A stretch of 64,000 bases of DNA from Chryseobacterium sp. CY350 (GTDB lineage: Bacteria; Bacteroidota; Bacteroidia; Flavobacteriales; Weeksellaceae): positions 1,178,001-1,242,000 of the forward strand of contig NZ_CP116034.1 of the NCBI RefSeq assembly GCF_027945075.1. Reading direction: 5' to 3'. Positions 57,444 through 64,000 of the stretch are shown in pieces. The notes below the pieces were generated by a model that saw only the letters and a list, made by a program, of their open reading frames with translations, was not told where the DNA came from and did not search any database. The translations under genes and the position numbers were made by a program. Numbering within the stretch: position 1 is the first letter of the stretch; every line of letters starts with the position of its first letter.

Positions 57444-59454
57444 GAATTGTCTTTTTTACCATATCCGAGGTTTTAAAGTCAAAACTTGAACGCAACGGAA
57501 TAAAAAATTTCAGCGGATTTTTGATAAAATACCTGAAAATCTCTTTATAAATCTCACTAACCTCGCCAAAATTCAGTTTTCTGGATCTAAATGCCAAAAA
57601 CATCGATAAGCTAAAACTTACCAAAAAGTTGAAAAATCCGATAATAAAAACGGTTAAAAGTGCAATCCAGAATGTGTAAGAATCTACGCTAAAATCTTTA
57701 CCATACAATCCTAAAGCAAAATTTCCTGCGGCAAATGTAATGTGACGAATGTCTAGATCTAAACCAAAAAACAAACCTATCGGCGCCGTTGCACCCAGGA
57801 AAACACCAAACCAAAAATTTGAAATGATACCGGCCCAATTCTTCGCATAATAAACTGAAAGTCTGTTCGCAAATTTAGCTCCGAAAACCCTTTTAATTGA
57901 TTGGTTTTTCGCAATTCTGTCCGGAATCTGAAAAAACACCGAGTTATTACCAATATTTCCTGAGATAATCCCGGAGATAAATAGATAAAATCCCGCAATA
58001 CTTGCGTGGAGAATCGCCTTAGAGTTAAAGGGATCTAAATCTTTCAGTAATTTCTCAGATCTTTCAACCGCTAAATTTTGTGAGAAAAAAACATCCAAAC
58101 CATAAATAATTGCTAATGCCACCGGAAAAGCCAGCAATACATTCCCAACAAAAGCTATAAACTGGCTCCTGAACAGTTTTGAGACAAGATCTGCAAATTC
58201 TGTATTATTTCTTTTCGTATTTCCCTGTTCAGAAAGTACCTTAGTCATTGTTGCAGCCGTCATTGCAGGCTGTTTTGTAGCAAGTGTAAATCCCATGAGA
58301 TAGATCATCACAAATCCCATTGCATAATTTAACGAATATAAAAATGCATGGTAAAAATCACTTCCCGGCATGAAACCATACAACATTTTCAGCACACACA
58401 AAGCACCAACAATGATTCCTCCGCCGCTTGCTTTCATAAACATTTTCATGTACTGCTTGCGGTTTGAGGTAATGTAATGACTGCCCGTTTCCGCTGTATG
58501 ATTAGTGATGAGATGGGAAATCATTCTCGTACTGTCGTTGAAAAGCTCAGAAATATTATTTTTATGAGATTTGTAACTTAATACATTAAACATCAACTGT
58601 TTAGACTTAATAATAACATCGGCGTTGCTATCTATAATCAGCAATTGAGCGATTTCAGAAATTCTTTGTGTCTGCTGACGTATTTTGATCAGCGACTGAT
58701 TGATCTTCCCAGATATACCGTATTTTGAGGAATTCTTGAACGCAATATTCACAAAGTCAAGACATTGACTGATATAAATTTTTATTTGCTTGTATCTGCT
58801 GTCTTTGGAATGTAGTTGTATTTCCGGATTTACTTTAAACTCTTCTGCTAAAGCTTCAAGCTCATTCTGTAAAGCCAAAAAAGGATTATCGAAATTTCTG
58901 TACTCAGGCGCCATTCTTACGACCTCAACTTCGAGAGCCATCCCTGTAACACGCCAAGAAAGAATATTCATAGAAAAGATAAGCTCTCTTTTTACCTTTT
59001 TTTTCTGAATAAAATCTGAGATACCGAGAACATCAAAAAACTCATTCATCTCATTTTCCGGTAGATTATGCAGATATTCCAAATCTTTTTTGGGTCTGAA
59101 ACTGATGTTATCTACCATATACCAAACCGTTTTTTCATGCTCTACGGGCGGTAATATTTTATTTAAAATCCGTTTTTTTAATTCAGGAAAAAAGGCGTTT
59201 TCTGATAAAATATTGGCCTCGGTAAGCGATAAATTGAAAGGCCGGTCTTCAAAAATGTTGTGAATATAGTATTTGAAATGGTCAGCAAGATTAGGATTTG
59301 CCTTAAAGCAATTGAGAACATCAGTAAAATCTGCTTTCTTAATGGCTTCCAGAAACTCAGCAAAAGGCTCCAGAGAAAGCGTTTCGTTCTTAAAAGAAAA
59401 GTATTTTTTAAGAACAGCTTCAAAATTTTTTGTACTTGTACTGAGAAATTTCAT
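57421..59454 (-). CDS. Gcr/SpecificRecomb-family membrane protein
   Basis: 677 residues. The soluble N-terminal 300 are followed by about six membrane helices (roughly 335-620), including a conserved-looking YITSNRKQYMKMFMKASGGGIIVGALCVLKMLYG region and PFNSKAILHASIAGFYLFISGIISGNIGN. It matches the family annotated as site-specific recombinase Gcr (PF10136). The label is historical; no recombinase catalytic residues are visible, and the protein is clearly a membrane protein, possibly a transporter-like or envelope component. It is convergent with, and overlaps, the DciA-like gene by 23 nt. Confidence 0.8.
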   Translation of the reverse strand: MKFLSTSTKNFEAVLKKYFSFKNETLSLEPFAEFLEAIKKADFTDVLNCFKANPNLADHFKYYIHNIFEDRPFNLSLTEANILSENAFFPELKKRILNKILPPVEHEKTVWYMVDNISFRPKKDLEYLHNLPENEMNEFFDVLGISDFIQKKKVKRELIFSMNILSWRVTGMALEVEVVRMAPEYRNFDNPFLALQNELEALAEEFKVNPEIQLHSKDSRYKQIKIYISQCLDFVNIAFKNSSKYGISGKINQSLIKIRQQTQRISEIAQLLIIDSNADVIIKSKQLMFNVLSYKSHKNNISELFNDSTRMISHLITNHTAETGSHYITSNRKQYMKMFMKASGGGIIVGALCVLKMLYGFMPGSDFYHAFLYSLNYAMGFVMIYLMGFTLATKQPAMTAATMTKVLSEQGNTKRNNTEFADLVSKLFRSQFIAFVGNVLLAFPVALAIIYGLDVFFSQNLAVERSEKLLKDLDPFNSKAILHASIAGFYLFISGIISGNIGNNSVFFQIPDRIAKNQSIKRVFGAKFANRLSVYYAKNWAGIISNFWFGVFLGATAPIGLFFGLDLDIRHITFAAGNFALGLYGKDFSVDSYTFWIALLTVFIIGFFNFLVSFSLSMFLAFRSRKLNFGEVSEIYKEIFRYFIKNPLKFFIPLRSSFDFKTSDMVKKTIPTKSEDQ

Positions 59455-59467
59455 TGGTACAAAGATA

Positions 59468-60112
59468 CTACTTCAAAGTTACATTTCTCATTTGTCGTAC
59501 GATCCAATTATGTTTCTTTCTCAAGTAAGAAGAAGGATTTTTTGGATCGTATTTTTTAGGGTTGGGCAATACAGCTGCAATCCACGCTGCTTCTGAAGTA
59601 TTTAGGTCTTTTGAAGATTTTCCAAAATAATATTGTGAAGCAGCTTCTATACCAAAAACTCCCTGCCCCATCTCAATAGAATTTAGATATCTCTCAAGAA
59701 TAATGTCTTTACTCCAGACTTTTTCGATGATAAAAGTATACATTGCTTCAAGCCCCTTCCTAATCCAGCTTCTTCCCTGCCAAAGAAAAACATTTTTTGC
59801 GGTCTGTTGCGAAATCGTGCTTCCACCTCTCAGCTTTTTCCCTTTTTCATTGTTTTTCATCGCTTTTTCGATCGCAGTATAATCAAAACCATTGTGGTTA
59901 AAAAACTTTTGATCTTCGGAAGCTATTACCGCTTTTTTTACATTATTTCCCATTTCATCGTAAGAAATGTAATCGCGACTGAGTTTACCATACTCAAACA
60001 GTCCGCCAATTTGCGTAATCGTGATGGGCGGATTAAAAAATCTTCCCCAGATGATGAATACTACGTTCAAAATAAGAACGATGAAAATAAGTTGTTTTAT
60101 TTTTTTCCACAT
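59468..60112 (-). CDS. mtgA: Monofunctional biosynthetic peptidoglycan transglycosylase
   Basis: 214 residues, one N-terminal membrane helix (about 7-24) and a GT51 domain that polymerises lipid II into glycan strands. Catalytic Glu in ASEDQKFFNHNGFDYTAI; the RGGSTISQQTAKNVFLW block; SWIRKGLEAMYTFIIEKVWSKDIILERYLNSIEMGQGVFGIEAA (in parts); and SEAAWIAAVLPNPKKY. No transpeptidase domain follows. It lies 14 nt upstream of the Gcr-family gene on the same strand, which may be co-transcribed. Confidence 0.95.
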   Translation of the reverse strand: MWKKIKQLIFIVLILNVVFIIWGRFFNPPITITQIGGLFEYGKLSRDYISYDEMGNNVKKAVIASEDQKFFNHNGFDYTAIEKAMKNNEKGKKLRGGSTISQQTAKNVFLWQGRSWIRKGLEAMYTFIIEKVWSKDIILERYLNSIEMGQGVFGIEAASQYYFGKSSKDLNTSEAAWIAAVLPNPKKYDPKNPSSYLRKKHNWIVRQMRNVTLK

Positions 60113-60151
60113 AAACTAAAAACTTCTGCAAAAATAAAAAATTCCTGCGAG

Positions 60152-61198
60152 CTATTGTAATTCTTTCAGATAAGTGAGCTTATAATCCTGCAAAAGCTCC
60201 GGATGAAAGATTTTTATATAATCTTTAAGAATAAGATCTGATCGCACCACTCCGCTTTCAAAAAAATCATTGGCTTTTTGCCGCTCTTTCTCTGTAACGC
60301 CGTAGATTTTTCCATTTTTAAAAACTTCAAGTTTTCCATAATATGGGTTGATATTCAGCAATTCCTGTTTAGAACGATGATTTCCTGCGTTGATCCAGTA
60401 TTTTGTCTCCATAGATTTCGAATAAACTTCTTCAAAACTCATCGTAACTGCCTTATCTTCCATGTTATCTTTTAGAATATAATCGGCGTTTGCATCTGCG
60501 ATATAGTTAGCTGTAAAAGTTTTTCCGCCAGGAAGATACCACACGTCTCCATACATTTCGTTAGCTAAAACTTTTGGCCGCGACTGTGATTTTAGTGCTA
60601 ATTGCTTTAATTCTTGATAATTTTTTTTAATCTCAGCATATTTTTTTTCCGCTATATCAACTTTTCCGAATAGTTTCCCGAAAAGCTTGATGTATGCAGT
60701 TTTCTCTAAAGGCTTTTGCTCAAGATATTCATCGAGAAAAATAACCTGTATTCCATTATTTTTTAGAAGTTGGTAAGTATTTTCAAAACTTGCTATATAA
60801 TTTGTAAAAACAGCATCTGGCTTAAGTGAAATAATTTTCTCAACATCGTATTTTTGGTCGTTTCCTACAGTTTCAATTTTTCCGTTTTTAATCAATTTTT
60901 TAATTTTTTCAGAATAGATATATTCCGGACTTGCAACTCCCATTATTGAGTTTTCTGCTTCTATTTCAGACATGTATCCTAGCAAACTGGAATTGAGAAA
61001 AATAACTTTCTTAAAAGGAATTTGATTTGTAGTAAAAACATATTTAAATTTACCTGACTCAAAATGAAAGTTTCGCCCTTCTACTTTATAATTAAGCTTT
61101 GAAGACAAAGAAACAACATCATTTTGCGATTTTTTTTGTTCTTGTTTACAGCAGATTACCGCTAGAAATGCAATAATTATTAAAAATTTCAGTTTCAT
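60152..61198 (-). CDS. ABC-type Fe3+-siderophore/cobalamin binding lipoprotein
   Basis: 348 residues; lipobox IAFLAVICC near the start. Two-lobed class III periplasmic binding protein fold (PF01497 type): GKIETVGNDQKYDVEKIISLKPDAVFTN in lobe 1, the linker helix around AEKKYAEIKKNYQELKQLA, RPKVLANEMYGDVWYLPGGKTFTANYIADANADYIL in lobe 2. Ligand could be a siderophore, haem or cobalamin. No permease or ATPase gene is adjacent in the window. Start is unusual only in that the next gene upstream is a tRNA on the other strand. Confidence 0.85.
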   Translation of the reverse strand: MKLKFLIIIAFLAVICCKQEQKKSQNDVVSLSSKLNYKVEGRNFHFESGKFKYVFTTNQIPFKKVIFLNSSLLGYMSEIEAENSIMGVASPEYIYSEKIKKLIKNGKIETVGNDQKYDVEKIISLKPDAVFTNYIASFENTYQLLKNNGIQVIFLDEYLEQKPLEKTAYIKLFGKLFGKVDIAEKKYAEIKKNYQELKQLALKSQSRPKVLANEMYGDVWYLPGGKTFTANYIADANADYILKDNMEDKAVTMSFEEVYSKSMETKYWINAGNHRSKQELLNINPYYGKLEVFKNGKIYGVTEKERQKANDFFESGVVRSDLILKDYIKIFHPELLQDYKLTYLKELQ

Positions 61199-61222
61199 CT
61201 TTCAAAGAAACTAAAAAAGTCT

Positions 61223-61230
61223 TATATTTG
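61223..61230 (+). promoter_or_regulatory. -7 promoter element of tRNA-Arg
   Basis: TATATTTG, 15 nt before the tRNA 5' end; fits TAnnTTTG. No TTG at -33 spacing. Confidence 0.5.
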
Positions 61231-61245
61231 CAAACCCTTAAACAA

Positions 61246-61319
61246 GGCCTCGTGGCGCAACTGAATAGCGCATCTGATTACGGCTCAGAAGGTTACAGGT
61301 TTGAATCCTGTCGAGGTCA
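61246..61319 (+). tRNA. tRNA-Arg (anticodon ACG)
   Basis: 74 nt that fold as a full cloverleaf: acceptor GGCCTCG/CGAGGTC with one G-U pair, D-arm with GCGC/GCGC, anticodon arm TCTGA-TTACGGC-TCAGA giving ACG (read as ICG for CGN Arg codons), and T-arm ACAGG-TTTGAAT-CCTGT. The 3' CCA is not encoded. A T-tract terminator hairpin follows directly. Confidence 0.95.
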
Positions 61320-61323
61320 CAAG

Positions 61324-61366
61324 ACCGACATTTGAAGTTTTTACTCTCTTATGTCGGTTTTTTTTA
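61324..61366 (+). terminator. Terminator after tRNA-Arg
   Basis: ACCGACAT / ATGTCGGT stem with a 19-nt loop, followed by TTTTTTT, five nt after the tRNA. Confidence 0.8.
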
Positions 61367-61412
61367 TTTCCTAATCCATTGTTATACTGATAGATACATT
61401 GAGCAACGATGT

Positions 61413-61695
61413 TCATTTTGGTGTTTGAAAACTTTTCCCGTCAAATTCAACTTTTTGAGGAAATATCAAAACACCCTATCGTTCTTATTGTTAGCAGGTC
61501 ACCCTGCTGGTAAAGGTTTACAAGATTTTCCATTGAATCAAAGGTGTTCTCTATTTTTGTTCTGATATCAAGTTCTTTGCTTTCCGAGACGATCTGCTGT
61601 ATATCCAATTCTAGCTTTTCAATCTGTGATTTTGAAATTCTTTCAAAATCTTCAACCAAATATTTCGATATTTCTTCGGTTATGGGTACAACCAA
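61413..61695 (-). pseudogene. Relic of a serine-recombinase C-terminus
   Basis: An open frame encodes about 85 residues with VEDFERISKSQIEKLELDIQQ, then TKIENTFDSMENLVNLYQQGDLLTIRTIG. This is the coiled-coil C-terminal region found in resolvase-family recombinases of Bacteroidota. A frameshift near 61460 moves the expected end, IFPQKVEFDGKSFQTPK and a TGA at 61413-61415, into the next frame. No catalytic N-terminal domain is present. The remnant starts at the OMP terminator hairpin, so everything before it has been deleted. It lies next to tRNA-Arg but no second copy of the tRNA 3' end is visible. Confidence 0.75.
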
Positions 61696-61731
61696 AAAAT
61701 GGCGCCAACTAAAGACAGTTGGCGCCATTTT
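61696..61731 (-). terminator. Strong terminator of the outer-membrane protein transcript
   Basis: AAAATGGCGCCAACT-AAAGAC-AGTTGGCGCCATTTT, a perfect 15-bp stem with a GC-rich core; on the minus strand it ends in TTTT. It lies 70 nt after the OMP stop. Confidence 0.88.
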
Positions 61732-61800
61732 GTTTTAAAATATTTTGATAATTAGGAAATTAAAAAATTTAGCAACGATATTAAGTAAGTGGTTTGCCTA

Positions 61801-63564
61801 TTAAAAATTATAATTATACCCTAATGTACAAGTCATCTCATTGAGATTTGGATTTTCAATGGCCTGGTCTGTATTTCTGAACAATTGGATAAAGTTCAGA
61901 TTAAAATTATGCTTTTTCCAAGGCATATAATTGGCACCCAATCTAAAATTCATCACGTTAATATTAGAAGTCGTACTTCCTGAATGATTATAAGATGCTC
62001 CAAAATTAGTTTTTAGCTTTTCATCCTTCAATAAAGATTTGGTCACATTTATACCTGGTCCCCAAATTGTAGAAGTTTGTGATGCGGCATAAGTGTGGGT
62101 GAAATTAAATGATGTGGCAATGTTCATTTTCCTTTCAGGAAAACCTAAATTGTAATTCACATTGGCATTATGAAATCGCGAAAGTCCTCCCCTTCTTACA
62201 ATCCCATTTTCTCTATTGACCATATCATTCAATGAATAAGTAAAGTTGATATTCTGTACTTTTTCTTTGGTGCTGGAAAGGATATAATTCACATTAATAT
62301 TGGTGTTCTGTGAAATCTGCTTATAATCTATCGAATCTTTAGGTTGTTGAATGAGCAAAGGATTATTATTAACAGTGTTGAACTGGTTTAACTGGTTGCT
62401 GGTAAACATCGTAAAGTTGGAATAACTTGCGGTAATCATTAGTTTATCCGAAGCTTTCAGATTGGCATTCACTGCACCCACCCAACGACTGGTCTGCTTT
62501 GCTTTTTTATTATCCAGATTATCTCTTTGTCTTCCGATGTTTGCAGAAAGAGCCAATCGATCTTTCAGCATTGTGAAAGAAGAATTAAGCGTGATGTTTT
62601 CCAGATCATTATTAAAATAATAGGCTCCTAATGTTCTGTATCCTGGATCAATTTTTTCATATCTAACGCCTACCATTCCTTTTTTAAGTTTGAGATTGAC
62701 TCCTCCATTATAAGCAGAATAGTTTTCCATAGAAGAATTGGGCGAAAGAAATTTAGAAGCAATTCCTTTTTTTATAGCACCGTTTGGTGTAGCTCTCAAA
62801 TCATTTATGACAGAAGTATTGGCGTATTCTCCAAATGCCTCAAGATTTTTATCTAATTTAAAACTTCCTGTCATTGAAAGCACCAAGTTTTCCTGTGGCA
62901 AAATTCCTTTTGCATCAGGTGCGGTCTTCAAAGAACCTACATCATCTTTTGCATAGAATCCAATCAGTCCTAATTTATACCTCTCTTTTTCCCATTTCAG
63001 ATGAGCACCATACCCAATTCTTTTGTAGGCGGGAATTGTATTGGGATTTCCGTCATCTTCTACAGCTTTGTTGAGCCTTCCAGTCATTAAGGCAACTTTC
63101 AAAGGTATTTTGGGTGTCAGCTCCAAACCGGCTCCGGTAAATAGTAACCCATTAAATGTATATGGTGAAAAGGTCATATTAGCATCTCCAATATAGACTT
63201 TTACCCATTTATATTTTGGAGCAATACTAATCCGGTTAAATTTAAAGGGAACCTGATATCCTAATTGGCTGCCTTGATTTGTTAAACTATAAGAAATAGG
63301 CATTGACCATTTGTAGAGACCAAGATTAAGATTTCCATTGAGAAAATAAGTAAATGGAGCTCTTCCACTATACACATTTGAGCTGTAAAAAACAGAATTT
63401 GCTGAAATTCCTCCACTAATTTTAAAGGGATTTTTTTTCAATTCTTCCATCGTTTTTTTTCCTAAATTTTCCAAATTTACTTCTTGAGCTTTGTAGAACG
63501 TAAATGTTGAAATCAGCAGTGATAATGCTAAACTTTTGCTATAGATCTTCTTCATAAAAAGCAT
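61801..63564 (-). CDS. Large outer-membrane beta-barrel protein, unknown function
   Basis: 587 residues. Signal peptide MLFMKKIYSKSLALSLLISTFTFYKA, then Gln; MKKIYS, three codons in, is an alternative start. The rest is a run of amphipathic strands typical of a large barrel: FKISGGISANSVFYSSN, YKWSMPISYSLTNQGSQLGYQVPF, WVKVYIGDANMTFSPY, and a final CTLGYNYNF ending in Phe. No plug or TonB box. It is translationally coupled to the upstream gene by a one-base overlap (TAATG), so the pair probably forms a surface complex in which this protein is the anchor. Confidence 0.8.
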   Translation of the reverse strand: MLFMKKIYSKSLALSLLISTFTFYKAQEVNLENLGKKTMEELKKNPFKISGGISANSVFYSSNVYSGRAPFTYFLNGNLNLGLYKWSMPISYSLTNQGSQLGYQVPFKFNRISIAPKYKWVKVYIGDANMTFSPYTFNGLLFTGAGLELTPKIPLKVALMTGRLNKAVEDDGNPNTIPAYKRIGYGAHLKWEKERYKLGLIGFYAKDDVGSLKTAPDAKGILPQENLVLSMTGSFKLDKNLEAFGEYANTSVINDLRATPNGAIKKGIASKFLSPNSSMENYSAYNGGVNLKLKKGMVGVRYEKIDPGYRTLGAYYFNNDLENITLNSSFTMLKDRLALSANIGRQRDNLDNKKAKQTSRWVGAVNANLKASDKLMITASYSNFTMFTSNQLNQFNTVNNNPLLIQQPKDSIDYKQISQNTNINVNYILSSTKEKVQNINFTYSLNDMVNRENGIVRRGGLSRFHNANVNYNLGFPERKMNIATSFNFTHTYAASQTSTIWGPGINVTKSLLKDEKLKTNFGASYNHSGSTTSNINVMNFRLGANYMPWKKHNFNLNFIQLFRNTDQAIENPNLNEMTCTLGYNYNF

Positions 63565-64000
63565 TATGGTTGTTTCTGAACTTTAATATCAACAAGTATA
63601 TATGAGCCTGTTCCTGCCGATACAAAATCTGTGATTTTTATTGCTCCTTTTCTGCCATCCTCCGTTTTAAACAAAACCACTCTTGGAACAACCGTATTGT
63701 TAAATGGTGTTTTTCCTGTATTAGTTTCATTCACATTAATGGAATTAAAATCACTTCCTACATTAATAGCATTGAACCCTGAAATCGAAAGCTGTGCTCC
63801 CACCAATTCTTGCGAGTTGATGACTTTACTGTGGGTTGCATTTGGAATTGAAGAAAACGCCGTATTCTGTACTTCATCCGGAGATACAAATTGGTTGTAG
63901 TTAAATGAAGAGTTAAGCCCGAAAAATCCAAAATCTATTTTAGAACCATTTGCAGGAGTAACATCTCCTTGTTTAATAACTGTGCCTAAATAGGAAGAAA
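63564..64000 (-). CDS. Exported surface-type protein, C-terminal part (runs off window)
   Basis: Open to the right edge; 145 codons visible. The chain is beta-rich and Asn/Ser-rich: SKIDFGFFGLNSSFNYNQF, VGAQLSISGFNAINVGSDFN, TPFNNTVVPRVVLFKTEDGRKGAIKI, ending SYILVDIKVQKQP. The final KGAIKI...YILVDIKVQ pattern recalls HmuY-like or similar ligand-binding lipoproteins, but the N-terminus and any lipobox lie outside the window. It has no start here, so it continues upstream. Overlaps the OMP gene by one base. Confidence 0.7.
   Translation of the reverse strand, partial: SSYLGTVIKQGDVTPANGSKIDFGFFGLNSSFNYNQFVSPDEVQNTAFSSIPNATHSKVINSQELVGAQLSISGFNAINVGSDFNSINVNETNTGKTPFNNTVVPRVVLFKTEDGRKGAIKITDFVSAGTGSYILVDIKVQKQP

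Noticed and set aside
61246..61800. Integrated island with tRNA-Arg as attachment site
   Set aside because: No direct repeat of the tRNA 3' end is visible downstream and no cargo remains; only a recombinase relic is supported.
1..64000. CRISPR array or tandem-repeat locus
   Set aside because: No regularly spaced direct repeats with unique spacers are seen; repeats found are REP-type hairpins and two single structured repeats.

Overview
The window is low-GC, gene-dense DNA from a Flavobacteriia-type member of Bacteroidota, most likely Chryseobacterium or a close Weeksellaceae relative. This is inferred from several signs: SusC/SusD and GH144-type enzymes, many signal peptides with Gln directly after the predicted cleavage site, -7 promoter elements of the form TAnnTTTG, and the families of interspersed repeats. 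No phage, CRISPR array or intact integrative element is visible. It reads as a chromosomal core region with small accessory scars.

Layout. 1-10.8 kb: the start of pheT, dnaN, a diacylglycerol kinase-like gene, a broken AraC regulator fused to a foreign tail, a barstar-like gene overlapping purL, a REP-associated (Y1) transposase between REP/REPIN hairpins, purB, and a cysteine/cystathionine beta-synthase-like gene. 10.8-22.5 kb: the cbpA-cbpM co-chaperone pair, a dicarboxylate symporter, an aldehyde dehydrogenase with DUF779 protein and divergent AraC regulator, an M1 aminopeptidase, thyA, and a two-gene unit made of a repeat protein and a GreA-like protein. 22.6-34.4 kb: a carbohydrate locus of SusC, SusD, a glycoamylase-fold (GH144-like) lipoprotein, an alpha/beta hydrolase and a GH3 beta-glucosidase, with a GH13 amylase lipoprotein further downstream. 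The best guess for the SusC-to-GH3 part is beta-1,2-glucan use.

34.8-47.9 kb: small housekeeping and hypothetical genes (DUF4197, DUF493, ArsC-like, deoxynucleoside kinase), then a run containing two tandem glutaminyl cyclase-like lipoproteins, a TlpA-like thioredoxin and a beta-propeller protein. After these come a Na+/H+ antiporter, a bestrophin and a series of VOC, SRPBCC and DUF proteins. 48.0-54.5 kb: a 1998-residue alpha-2-macroglobulin-like protein followed at once by ecotin, two unrelated protease-inhibitor families in one unit. The macroglobulin carries an unusual insert with a TSP3-like Asp-rich stretch and a TonB-box-like motif just before its A2M domain. 54.6-64 kb: a UbiA-like membrane protein, a toxin-antitoxin pair with a frameshifted toxin abutting recF, a DciA-like gene, a Gcr/SpecificRecomb-family membrane protein, mtgA, a metal/cofactor-binding lipoprotein, tRNA-Arg(ACG), a relic of a serine recombinase, and an outer-membrane beta-barrel gene translationally coupled to a gene that runs off the window.

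Functionally, the strongest themes are the outer membrane and periplasm: glycan uptake, protease inhibition, and N-terminal pyroglutamate formation on exported proteins. At least a dozen predicted secreted proteins here would expose an N-terminal Gln after signal peptidase I cleavage, and the tandem glutaminyl cyclases are the natural enzymes to cap it.
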